Source: Thermoplasmata archaeon (GTDB lineage: Archaea > Thermoplasmatota > Thermoplasmata > Methanomassiliicoccales > Methanomethylophilaceae). Taken from it: a stretch of DNA of 64,000 nucleotides. The position numbers were made by a program, and so were the translations under genes. Of this stretch, positions 25,285 to 33,673 are shown piece after piece (position 1 is the first letter of the stretch; each line of letters opens with the position of its first letter). The notes beneath the pieces are model-generated. The model searched no databases. It saw nothing but the letters and a program-made list of their open reading frames with translations, and was not told the origin of the DNA. Location: NCBI GenBank assembly GCA_015063285.1, contig SUST01000004.1, positions 62,001 through 126,000 of the forward strand. Reading direction: 5' to 3'.

Positions 25285-26727
25285 TCATCCGATCAGTTCT
25301 TTCCAGCAGTTCTCGATGAGCTGTTTCTCCTGACGCAGTACCTCTTCGCGCTGCATCAGTTGCTCTATGGCCTTGGACATCTCCATGTCCACCGATGATG
25401 AGGATGTTCCTCCGTAGGATATCCTCCTCTCCACGCAGCTCTTTACAGGGATGAACTTGTAGACATCGTCCTCGATCTTATCGGAGAATGTCCTGAGCTT
25501 ATCGAGGGGCATGTCCTCGAGGTTGACTCCCGATTCGATGCTCTCCCTGACTGCTGCGCCTACTATAGCGTGAGCCTCGCGGAAGGGGATACCTTTTGTG
25601 ACGAGATAATCGGCAAGATCGGTCGCGTTGATCTGTCCCTTGCTGGTGACCTCCATGAGCCTATCGCCCTTGAAGGTGGTCGTCGCCATCACCTTTGCCA
25701 TGATCTCAAGGCAGGAGATCACGGTGTCCATGGAGTCCATCACGGCCGCCTTGTCCTCCTGGAGGTCGCGGTTGTATGTGAGGGGAAGTCCCTTCGTGAG
25801 AACGAGCATGGATACCAACGAACCCACCACTCCTCCGGTCTTCCCTCTGACGAGCTCCGCTATGTCGGGATTCTTCTTCTGGGGCATGATCGAGGATCCT
25901 GTGGTGAACTTGTCGTCCATCTCTATGAATCCGAATTCCTGGGAAGACCAGTAGACCAGTTCCTCGCAAAGCGATGACAGGTGGAGCTGAGTCTGGGCTG
26001 CGCAGAAAGCGAGCTCGTTGACGAAGTCTCTGTCGCTGACGGAATCCATGGAGTTCTCTGTGGGCTCCTTGAATCCGAGGGCGCTCGCCGTCATGAAACG
26101 GTCTATGGGGTATGTGGTGCCTGCGAGAGCGGCCGATCCCAGAGGGCATTTGTTCATCCTGTCGAACGCGTCCAGGAACCTGTCCGCATCCCTTGAGAAC
26201 TTGAACACATACGCGAGCATGTGCTGAGCGAGTGTGACTGGCTGGGCGTGCTGCATATGTGTGAAACCGGGCATGATCGTGTCGAAGTTGGTCTCCGCGA
26301 TCTTGAGCAGGCTGGTGATCAGACCTTCTATGTCTGTAACCACTTCCAGTGCCTTATCCCTCAGGTACATCCTGAAGTCCACGGCCACCTGGTCGTTCCT
26401 GCTCCTTCCCGTATGAAGTTTGCCGCCTGCGGGGCCGATCCTTTCGGTCAGCGAGAACTCGATGTTGGTGTGGATGTCCTCGAGCTTGTAGTCCAGCTCG
26501 AACTCCCCAGCCTCGATTTCCTTGAGGATGGCCCTGAGGCCTTGAATGATACTGTCGACGTCCTCTGCCGGAAGGATGTGACATGCCTTCAGCATGTTCA
26601 CATGGGCGAGGGACCCCATGACATCGTAGAATGCCATCCTGGAGTCTACATCCAGAGAGGATGTGAACTCCAGTGTGGAGTCATCCATCTTGTCTTTGAA
26701 TCTTCCGGACCAGAGGGCTTGTTTCAA
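25285..26727 (-). CDS. argH: Argininosuccinate lyase
   Basis: Last step of arginine synthesis: argininosuccinate to arginine and fumarate. 480 residues, normal. The fumarase-superfamily signature 'TGSSIMPQKKNPDIAE' carries the flexible catalytic-serine loop, and 'HTGRSRNDQVAVDFRM' and 'TPAQPVT'-equivalent 'HMQHAQPVTLAQHML' are present. It starts four bases after the argG stop, forming an argGH operon. Confidence 0.97.
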   Translation of the reverse strand: MKQALWSGRFKDKMDDSTLEFTSSLDVDSRMAFYDVMGSLAHVNMLKACHILPAEDVDSIIQGLRAILKEIEAGEFELDYKLEDIHTNIEFSLTERIGPAGGKLHTGRSRNDQVAVDFRMYLRDKALEVVTDIEGLITSLLKIAETNFDTIMPGFTHMQHAQPVTLAQHMLAYVFKFSRDADRFLDAFDRMNKCPLGSAALAGTTYPIDRFMTASALGFKEPTENSMDSVSDRDFVNELAFCAAQTQLHLSSLCEELVYWSSQEFGFIEMDDKFTTGSSIMPQKKNPDIAELVRGKTGGVVGSLVSMLVLTKGLPLTYNRDLQEDKAAVMDSMDTVISCLEIMAKVMATTTFKGDRLMEVTSKGQINATDLADYLVTKGIPFREAHAIVGAAVRESIESGVNLEDMPLDKLRTFSDKIEDDVYKFIPVKSCVERRISYGGTSSSSVDMEMSKAIEQLMQREEVLRQEKQLIENCWKELIG

Positions 26728-26731
26728 GTGA

Positions 26732-28063
26732 TCACTTCTTCTTGGTTGCTGTCTTCTTCGCTGTCTTGGCAGGAGTCTTCTTCTTGTCAGCCTTCATGTG
26801 GGCCTTAGCCGCGGTCTTTCCGGGAAGTCCCCAGCAGTAGATGAATCCGACAGCGGATTTGTGGTCGAATTCGTCTCCCTTGGCGTAGGTGCTGAGGCCG
26901 ACATCGTACAGCGAGTAGGGCGATCTTCTACCGACGACCGTCGCGGTTCCCTTGTAGAGCTTGACTCTTACGACACCTGTTACGTATTTCTGGCTTGAAT
27001 CGATGAAGGCCTGGAGGTTCTCGCGGAGACCCTCGTACCAGAGACCGTCGTAGATCAGCTGGCTGAACTTCTGCTCGATGATGCGCTTGAATTCGATTGT
27101 GTCCTTGGGCAGTGTGAGTGCCTCGAGTCCTCTGTGGGCTGCGATGAGTGTGATCGCTGCAGGGCATTCGTAGGTCTCACGGCTCTTGATTCCGACGAGA
27201 CGGTCCTCTACGTGATCGATTCTTCCGACACCGTACTTTCCTGCGAGCTCGTTGAGGGTCTCGATGAGCTTCACTCCGTCCATGCGGACTCCGTCAAGAC
27301 ATACTGGAATACCCTTCTCGAATCCGATCTCTATGTACTTGGGTGCTGCGGGTGCCTTCGCGGGGTCGACAGTGTATGCCCATGCTCCTGCGGGAGGCTC
27401 CTCCCAGGGATCCTCGAGTACTCCACACTCGCAGGAGTTGCCCCAGAGGTTCTCGTCACGGCTGTAAGGGCTGGACTTTTTCACGATGATCTCGATTCCG
27501 TTCTTCTTGGCGTAATCGATCTCTTCCTCTCTGGTGGTGATCCACTCTCTCATGGGTGCGATGATCTTCAGGTCGGGATTCTGTGAGATGAGTCCGACAT
27601 CGAATCTTACCTGGTCGTTTCCCTTTGCGGTGCATCCGTGGGCGATGTACTTTGCGCCTTCCTTCTTGGCGACATCGGCAAGGACCTTTGTGATGAGGGG
27701 TCTTGCGACTGCGGTGCTGAGGGGGTAAACGTTCTGATACATGGCGTTCGCCTTGAGAGCGGGCCAGATGTAGTCCTCGACGAATTCTTTTCTGACGTCG
27801 ATGAAATCTGCTTTGATGGCTCCGTTCCTGATTGCACGTGCAACGATGTCATCCTTGCTGGGTGGCTGTCCGACGTTGACCGCGATCGCGATGACGTCGA
27901 CGTTGTAGTTCTCTTGGAGCCAGTGAATGTCGACAGATGTGTCGAGACCTCCTGAGTAGGCGAGAACGACTTTGTCTCTCTGCGCCTTCTTTGCAGGGGT
28001 CGCTTTAACGGCCTTCTTGGCTGTGCTAGCTTTTTTTGTTGTGGTTTTCTTCGCTACTGCCAT
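26732..28063 (-). CDS. argG: Argininosuccinate synthase with lysine-rich tails
   Basis: Joins citrulline and aspartate using ATP. 443 residues, longer than the usual 400 or so. The core has the PP-loop 'VVLAYSGGLDTSVDIHWL', 'AHGCTAKGNDQVRFDVG' and 'YSRDENLWGNSCE'. Unusually, both ends carry Lys/Ala/Thr-rich extensions like histone H1 tails: residues 4-28 ('KKTTTKKASTAKKAVKATPA') and the last 20 ('KKKTPAKTAKKTATKKK'). The chosen ATG gives the first tail; the frame is open to 28219, but the region includes the likely TATA box at about 28096-28104. Confidence 0.95.
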   Translation of the reverse strand: MAVAKKTTTKKASTAKKAVKATPAKKAQRDKVVLAYSGGLDTSVDIHWLQENYNVDVIAIAVNVGQPPSKDDIVARAIRNGAIKADFIDVRKEFVEDYIWPALKANAMYQNVYPLSTAVARPLITKVLADVAKKEGAKYIAHGCTAKGNDQVRFDVGLISQNPDLKIIAPMREWITTREEEIDYAKKNGIEIIVKKSSPYSRDENLWGNSCECGVLEDPWEEPPAGAWAYTVDPAKAPAAPKYIEIGFEKGIPVCLDGVRMDGVKLIETLNELAGKYGVGRIDHVEDRLVGIKSRETYECPAAITLIAAHRGLEALTLPKDTIEFKRIIEQKFSQLIYDGLWYEGLRENLQAFIDSSQKYVTGVVRVKLYKGTATVVGRRSPYSLYDVGLSTYAKGDEFDHKSAVGFIYCWGLPGKTAAKAHMKADKKKTPAKTAKKTATKKK

Positions 28064-28228
28064 GCTAACCGTCCGAACGATACCCATCCCATCATAAATA
28101 TATGGCGAATAAATAGAACAGAAAAGGGTCGTAGTTGTCTCCTTCTCGTACAACTTACATGCCGACACAGAGCGTATCATCCCTATGTCGTTGGATAGTC
28201 TGTCTAGGTCTGGTATCAACCTAATGTC

Positions 28229-28238
28229 TTACATGTAA
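28229..28238. promoter_or_regulatory. Palindrome in the argG-argC divergent promoter region
   Basis: TTACATGTAA is a perfect 10-bp palindrome within the 253-base gap between argG and argC, about 30 bases upstream of the argC TATA-like 'ttaatata' at 28267-28275. A related 'cttacatg' occurs at about 28154. Possible arginine operator; weak evidence. Otherwise I see only AT-rich promoter sequence in this gap. Confidence 0.35.
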
Positions 28239-28316
28239 CATTTTTGTCTGAAATTTAACATCACCCTTAATATAGATGAAAACATGGGCCTTAATGATAT
28301 GATTCGAGGGAAATCT

Positions 28317-29336
28317 ATGGTTAAAGTCGGAATAATAGGTGGAACCGGGTACACGGGAGGAGAGCTCTCCCGTCTGCTGTGCACGCATCCCGATGTCGAG
28401 ATAGCTGCGCTCACGTCCCGTCAGAACGCCGGTAAGAAGGTCGAAGATGTGCACACGTTCCTCAAAGGATACGTTGGCGATCTGATGTTCACCGAGAGGA
28501 TATCCGACACAAAGGACCTGGATTTCGTGTTCGTCGCCACACCTCACGGAGTCGCAATGAAGGAGGTGCCTTCTCTGTTGGAGCAAGGCATCAAGTGCAT
28601 AGATCTTTCAGGAGACTACCGTCTGCATGACGTATCCGTGTACGAGAAATGGTACGGACACCAGCACACGGATGTGGAGAACCTCCAGAAGGCAGTATAC
28701 GGGCTTCCTGAGTTCTTCCGCGATGAGATCAAGGGAGCAGATCTGGTGGCTAATCCAGGCTGCTATGCGACATCTATCATCCTGGCATGCGGGCCGCTCC
28801 TCAAGGCAGGAGTCGTGTCTGAGGACATCATCGTTGATGCAAAGTCCGGTACGTCAGGTGCGGGAATGGTCCCCTCGGAGAGAACGCATCACTCCACATG
28901 TGGCGAGACGATAATCCCATATAGCGTCGGGAAGCACCGTCACACGCCTGAGATCGAGATGGCAGTGGACAAATTTGCGGGATCCCATACGAAGGTCACG
29001 TTCGTACCGCAGCTTCTCCCTATCGTGCGCGGCATCCTGTCATCATGCTACTTCAGCATCAACAAGGAACTCTCGCAGGAAGATGTGGATTCGATTTACA
29101 GTAAGCAGTACGGCAACGAGGCGTTCGTACATTACGTCCCCGAGCCGTCCATACGCGCAGTGGTGGCATCCAACCACGCTCAGGTGTCGTCTAAGGTCCT
29201 GGGGGACAAGGTGGTCTCCTTCGGTGTCCTGGACAATCTGGTAAAAGGGGCATCGGGACAGGCCGTTCAGTGCATGAACTTGATGCTGAACTTGGATGAG
29301 AAGAAAGGATTGAATATACCCGGATTGGGGGTTTGA
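28317..29336 (+). CDS. argC: N-acetyl-gamma-glutamyl-phosphate reductase
   Basis: Third step of arginine synthesis, NADPH-dependent. 339 residues. Motifs: 'VGIIGGTGYTGGELSRLL' for nucleotide binding, 'DLSGDYRL', and active-site cysteine in 'ANPGCYATSIILA'. An earlier in-frame ATG at 28284 exists, but 'MVKVGIIG' is the family start and is preceded by 'gaggg' at good spacing. First gene of argC-argJ-argB-argD, with two bases to argJ. Confidence 0.96.
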   Translation: MVKVGIIGGTGYTGGELSRLLCTHPDVEIAALTSRQNAGKKVEDVHTFLKGYVGDLMFTERISDTKDLDFVFVATPHGVAMKEVPSLLEQGIKCIDLSGDYRLHDVSVYEKWYGHQHTDVENLQKAVYGLPEFFRDEIKGADLVANPGCYATSIILACGPLLKAGVVSEDIIVDAKSGTSGAGMVPSERTHHSTCGETIIPYSVGKHRHTPEIEMAVDKFAGSHTKVTFVPQLLPIVRGILSSCYFSINKELSQEDVDSIYSKQYGNEAFVHYVPEPSIRAVVASNHAQVSSKVLGDKVVSFGVLDNLVKGASGQAVQCMNLMLNLDEKKGLNIPGLGV

Positions 29337-29338
29337 AT

Positions 29339-30565
29339 ATGGTAGAAGTAATAGATGGAGGAGTCACGACCCCGCAGGGGTTCAAGGCGGCAGGAGTTCA
29401 CAGCGGAGTGAAATACCGTTCATTGGACCTTGCGCTGCTGTACTCCGAGACGCCCGCGACGGCATGTGTCGGATACACCAGCAACAACGTGAAGGCCGCA
29501 CCCGTGCAGGTGATGATGAAAGAGAACTCCGACAAGCTCCAGGCTGTCGTGGTGAACAGCGGTAACGCGAACGCACTCACCGGACGCCGCGGAATAGAGG
29601 ATGCTCTGGAGATGAAGAAGGTCACCGCTAACGAGCTCGGACTGGATCCGCTCACTGTCGGTGTGATGTCCACGGGACTCATCGGACGTTTCATGGATAT
29701 GCACAAGGTACGCTACGGAATCTCCCGTGCAGCAAAGGAGCTCTTCGATGGACGTCAGGCAGATGCCAATCTGGCAGAGGCCATAATGACGACTGATACT
29801 ATCAAGAAGGAATGTGCCGTGCGCGTGAGACTCACCGACGGTACACTGGTCTACATAGGGGCCATCTGTAAGGGGAGCGGAATGATCGCACCCCACATGA
29901 AGGTCCTCCACGGGACGACGCTGTCCTTGATAACCACAGATGCGAACCTGTCCCCTGCGTTCCGTGCCAAGTGGCAGGAGATCTTAGACGGATCTCTGAA
30001 CATGGTCTCGGTCGACGGAGATCAGTCCACCAACGATACCAGCATCCTTCTGGCCAATGGAATGGCCGGAGGCAAGTGCGCAGACGATGATCCGGAGTTC
30101 TATAACGCTCTGAACTTCGTGATGACGAAGATCGCACGCACCGTCGCCTCTGACGGAGAGGGAGCCACCAAGCTAATAGAGGTCAGCGTCACCGGGGCGA
30201 AGACGAAGGAAGACGCCACAAAGCTGGTCAAGACGATCATCAACTCACCTCTGGTGAAATCAGCGATATTCGGGTCCGATCCCAACTACGGTCGTATCAT
30301 GATGGCCCTGGGGAACAGCGGATGCGAGTTCAAGCTCGAAGATGTCCGCCTGACCATCAAGGGCGGAGACATGGAAGTCCCGATCCTGGATTCAGGAGCA
30401 CCTGTCTTCCAAGACGAGCGCTCTGTTGAAGTGGTCCGTATGGCGATGGACAACAAGGAGGTCTCTATCCTGGTGGATCTGGGAATCGGAAAGGAGACCG
30501 CTACTGGATGGGGATGCGACCTCACGTACGACTACGTCCGCATCAACGCGGAATACGCCACGTGA
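29339..30565 (+). CDS. argJ: Glutamate N-acetyltransferase / amino-acid acetyltransferase
   Basis: Transfers acetyl between acetylornithine and glutamate, so the arginine pathway runs as a cycle. 408 residues. The self-cleavage and nucleophile site of the family is visible as 'DGDQSTNDTSILLANG', with Thr of 'TNDT' as the expected new N-terminus of the beta chain. 'VVNSGNANALTGRRG' matches the family oxyanion region. It starts two bases after argC and ends four bases before argB. Confidence 0.96.
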   Translation: MVEVIDGGVTTPQGFKAAGVHSGVKYRSLDLALLYSETPATACVGYTSNNVKAAPVQVMMKENSDKLQAVVVNSGNANALTGRRGIEDALEMKKVTANELGLDPLTVGVMSTGLIGRFMDMHKVRYGISRAAKELFDGRQADANLAEAIMTTDTIKKECAVRVRLTDGTLVYIGAICKGSGMIAPHMKVLHGTTLSLITTDANLSPAFRAKWQEILDGSLNMVSVDGDQSTNDTSILLANGMAGGKCADDDPEFYNALNFVMTKIARTVASDGEGATKLIEVSVTGAKTKEDATKLVKTIINSPLVKSAIFGSDPNYGRIMMALGNSGCEFKLEDVRLTIKGGDMEVPILDSGAPVFQDERSVEVVRMAMDNKEVSILVDLGIGKETATGWGCDLTYDYVRINAEYAT

Positions 30566-30569
30566 TATC

Positions 30570-31388
30570 ATGGATAACCTGTATGTCCTGAAGTTCGGAG
30601 GCAACGCCATCCGCGGAAAGGAGGCGATGATGCGCCTGGCTAAGGAGATATCACAGATGATGTCGCAGGGCGCCAAGGTCATCCTGGTCCACGGCGGAGG
30701 CCCTGAGATCTCGGAGGAGATGGAAAGGAGGGGGCTGAAACCGAAGAAGGTAGCAGGGATAAGGGTAACGGACGCTGACGGTCTGGAGGTTGCCGAGAAG
30801 GTGCTCTCCAATCTGAACAATGATGTGGTGGGATGCCTGACGGAGGCCGGTGTGAAGGCCATAGGCATGCCCGGATACCATTGCACCCTCTGCGTGAGGA
30901 AGGCTCCCGTGAAGGTCGTCGAGGACGGCAAGGAGATCACGGTTGACGTCGGACTCGTGGGTGAAGTGTCCGAATGCGACCCGAATGTCCTGCTGGACCT
31001 TCTGGAGAATGAAATAGTCCCCGTGATCTATCCTATTGGTAAGGACAAGGACGGAAAGAAACTGAATGTGAACGCCGACACGATGGTGGCGGGAATCGCC
31101 GCAGCGGTTCCATGCAAGGAGATGATCGCGATAACGGATGTCCCCGGGATACTCATGGACGTGAACGACCCCGGTTCCAAGCTGGACAAGGTGACGCTGA
31201 AGGACATCGACGATCTGATCGAGAAGGGAGTGATTTCCGGAGGTATGATCCCCAAGGTGGATGCCTGCCGCAAAGCGATACTCGCAGGAGTGAGCGAGGT
31301 CCGTATGGTGAACGGAACCGATCCGGAATGCATCGTGGCGGATGTGATGAAGGAGGGTAGCCTCCACGGAACAATCATAGTGAGATGA
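30570..31388 (+). CDS. argB: Acetylglutamate kinase
   Basis: Phosphorylates N-acetylglutamate. 272 residues of the amino-acid kinase fold: 'YVLKFGGNAIRGKEAM', 'VILVHGGGPEISEEM', 'NVNADTMVAGIAAAV', 'ISGGMIPKVDACRKAI'. The N-terminal extension typical of arginine-inhibited forms is absent. Its TGA overlaps the argD ATG by four bases. Confidence 0.95.
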   Translation: MDNLYVLKFGGNAIRGKEAMMRLAKEISQMMSQGAKVILVHGGGPEISEEMERRGLKPKKVAGIRVTDADGLEVAEKVLSNLNNDVVGCLTEAGVKAIGMPGYHCTLCVRKAPVKVVEDGKEITVDVGLVGEVSECDPNVLLDLLENEIVPVIYPIGKDKDGKKLNVNADTMVAGIAAAVPCKEMIAITDVPGILMDVNDPGSKLDKVTLKDIDDLIEKGVISGGMIPKVDACRKAILAGVSEVRMVNGTDPECIVADVMKEGSLHGTIIVR

Positions 31389-32572
31389 ATCAAATGAATT
31401 TCGAAGAAGTAAAGGAACTCAGTACACAGTACCTCTTCCAGAACTACGGCCGTATCGAGCTGTCGTTTACACACGGTGAGGGCTGCTATCTGTATGACAC
31501 CGAGGGAAAGAAGTATCTGGACTTGGTGGCTGGAATCGCTGTCAACTCCATCGGTTACTCCCACCCCGAGTGGGTGAAGGCCATGCAGGAGCAGGTTGCC
31601 AAACTGATTCATGTTTCAAACCTATACTACGTCGAGGAGCAGGCGAGATTGGCGGAGAAGATCGCGACTATAACACCTGGTGATCTGAACCGCACCCTGT
31701 TCGTCAACAGCGGAGCAGAGGCCAACGAGGGTGCACTGAAGCTAGCAGTCAGATACACCGGACGTTCCAAGGTCATGGCCGCTCTGAACGGTTTCCACGG
31801 AAGAACCTCTGCGGCACTGGGGGCAACAGGACAGACCAAATATCAGGCATCGTTCGAGCCCCTCATCAGCTCCGCATACCAGTACTATGAGTACGGGGAC
31901 TGCGAGTCCGTCAAGAAGATGATGAACAAGGATGTCGCTGCACTCATCGTCGAACCAATCCAGGGAGAGGGCGGAGTCAGAACAGCGTCGCAGGAGTTCT
32001 TCAAGACCGTTCGCGACCTGTGTACCGACAACGGCACTCTGATGATCGTGGATGAGGTCCAGACAGGAATCGGACGTACAGGAAAGTGGTTCGGTATTCA
32101 GAATTTCGATGTGACTCCCGATATAATCACAATGGCGAAGGCCTTGGGAGGAGGAGCACCTATCGGGGCAGTCACCTCGACAGAGGAGATCTCCAAGGTC
32201 ATGACGCCCGGAACACACGGTACGACATTCGGAGGAAATCCCCTCGTCACCGCTTCGGGATGCGCAGTGTTGGACATCATGAAGAACGAGAAACTGGTGG
32301 AGAACGCCCGCGATGTCGGCGAGAGATGGATGACCGACCTCATGGCAATCGGATCGGACAAGATCAAGCAGGTCCGCGGATACGGACTCATCATCGGTAT
32401 CGAGATGGATACCAATGAGACCGCTACAATGGTCCAGAAGGTATGCCGCGCATCCGGCGTGCTGGTGAATGTCTGCCACGGCAACACAGTGCGTCTGATA
32501 CCTCCTCTCATCATCAACGACGAGCAGAAGGACACTTTCACCAAGATCCTGAAGGAAGCACTGTCCGTTTGA
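31385..32572 (+). CDS. argD: Acetylornithine aminotransferase
   Basis: Class III PLP aminotransferase, 395 residues. PLP lysine lies in 'TMAKALGGGAPIGA', the cofactor Asp in 'LMIVDEVQTGIGRTG', and phosphate binding in 'NSGAEANEGALKLA'. In archaea such enzymes can also act in lysine synthesis, but its place as the last gene of argCJBD supports arginine. An internal ATG at 31394 is an alternative start. argF is not in the window. Confidence 0.94.
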   Translation: MNQMNFEEVKELSTQYLFQNYGRIELSFTHGEGCYLYDTEGKKYLDLVAGIAVNSIGYSHPEWVKAMQEQVAKLIHVSNLYYVEEQARLAEKIATITPGDLNRTLFVNSGAEANEGALKLAVRYTGRSKVMAALNGFHGRTSAALGATGQTKYQASFEPLISSAYQYYEYGDCESVKKMMNKDVAALIVEPIQGEGGVRTASQEFFKTVRDLCTDNGTLMIVDEVQTGIGRTGKWFGIQNFDVTPDIITMAKALGGGAPIGAVTSTEEISKVMTPGTHGTTFGGNPLVTASGCAVLDIMKNEKLVENARDVGERWMTDLMAIGSDKIKQVRGYGLIIGIEMDTNETATMVQKVCRASGVLVNVCHGNTVRLIPPLIINDEQKDTFTKILKEALSV

Positions 32573-32580
32573 AACTCATT

Positions 32581-32607
32581 CCGCACGGGAGACCGTGCGG
32601 TTCTTTT
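32581..32607 (+). terminator. Hairpin terminator of the argCJBD operon
   Basis: Perfect eight-base stem CCGCACGG/CCGTGCGG around GAGA, followed by 'ttctttt'. Confidence 0.85.
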
Positions 32608-32611
32608 CAAT

Positions 32612-33565
32612 TCATAGCATCAAATCGGGGACCATAGCGATAACCGCAATGTATGCCGCATAGATAGCTACCAGCACTATTCCTGATTTCCTATCGATCT
32701 TGTTCCTGAAACGCACCATAAGGAACATCACGACGCTGAGGAGAATCATCATAGGCAGGTGGAACATCAGCATCGAATCGGATACGGGTACATCCACGAG
32801 GACCGATCCGATTCCAAGCACGAACAGGATGTTGAAGATGTTGCTCCCGACGATGTTCGCGACAGCCATATCGGCTTCTCCGCGGTAAGCGGCTAGAACG
32901 CTGATGCAGAGTTCCGGAAGGGATGTTCCTATAGCGACGACGATCAGTCCGATGATGAGATCGGGTACGCCGATCAGCACTGCAAGGTCCTTCGCTCCGT
33001 CGATGAAGAAGCGGGCCCCGAAATAGAGCACGACAAGACCGAGGATGACCAGACCTACCAGAAGAGGGGTGCTGAGCGTATCAGGAGTGACATCCTCTTC
33101 ATACGCTTCCTTGCCTTCCTCATCGTTCCCTTTCTTCTTGAAGACGAAGAACAGGAACACGAACAGAAGGGCGATAAGTACGATTCCCTCGATCCAGTTG
33201 ATGTAGTGGAAGAATCCCAGAATGAAAAGCCCTACGGATGCGACCAGCATTGCGATGATCTCGATCTTCATGCCGCTGTATTTGGCGACCATCGGTCCGG
33301 CCAGGGCTGCGATTCCGATTGCCAATCCGATATTGGCGATGTTGCTTCCCACGACGTTTCCGATGATCAGGTCCGGAGTATCCGAACTGACAATCGAAGT
33401 TATGGCCTCGGGTGCTGATGAACCGAAGGCGAGTACGGTGAGTCCTATGACGAACGGTGTTATGCCGAGGCGGAGGGCCAGACCTTTGCCTCCGCGCACC
33501 AGCCATTCAGAACCGAAGTAGAGCATTATCGCCCCGACTATGAGACTCAACGCTATCCAAATCAT
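32612..33565 (-). CDS. Na+/Ca2+ exchanger family (CaCA, YrbG-type) antiporter
   Basis: 317 residues with about ten membrane helices in two inverted halves. Both alpha repeats are seen: 'AFGSSAPEAITSIVSSD' with 'GNVVGSNIANIGLAIG', and 'AIGTSLPELCISVLAA' with 'ANIVGSNIFNILFVLG'; the acidic residues in 'PE' bind the cation. A charged loop between the halves ('FKKKGNDEEGKEAYEEDV') is cytoplasmic. Exchanges calcium (or another cation) for sodium or protons. Confidence 0.93.
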   Translation of the reverse strand: MIWIALSLIVGAIMLYFGSEWLVRGGKGLALRLGITPFVIGLTVLAFGSSAPEAITSIVSSDTPDLIIGNVVGSNIANIGLAIGIAALAGPMVAKYSGMKIEIIAMLVASVGLFILGFFHYINWIEGIVLIALLFVFLFFVFKKKGNDEEGKEAYEEDVTPDTLSTPLLVGLVILGLVVLYFGARFFIDGAKDLAVLIGVPDLIIGLIVVAIGTSLPELCISVLAAYRGEADMAVANIVGSNIFNILFVLGIGSVLVDVPVSDSMLMFHLPMMILLSVVMFLMVRFRNKIDRKSGIVLVAIYAAYIAVIAMVPDLML

Positions 33566-33653
33566 TAGAGGTGTGTATCAGTTGGAGTTATTAGTTAATT
33601 GGGGAAGAATTGAATATCTAAAGTCATAAGTTATTCTACTTGAATGGAAAGAA

Positions 33654-33669
33654 CAGGGGTTTCCCCCTG
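33654..33669 (-). terminator. Hairpin terminator after the binding-protein operon
   Basis: CAGGGG-TTTC-CCCCTG stem-loop four bases after the stop of the gene at 33674; on the minus strand it is followed by a T-rich run ('ttctttcc'). Confidence 0.7.
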
Positions 33670-33673
33670 AGTT

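Noticed and set aside
28064-28316. tRNA or small RNA gene in the argG-argC gap
   Set aside because: No cloverleaf, no T-loop consensus; only AT-rich promoter sequence and a short palindrome are seen.
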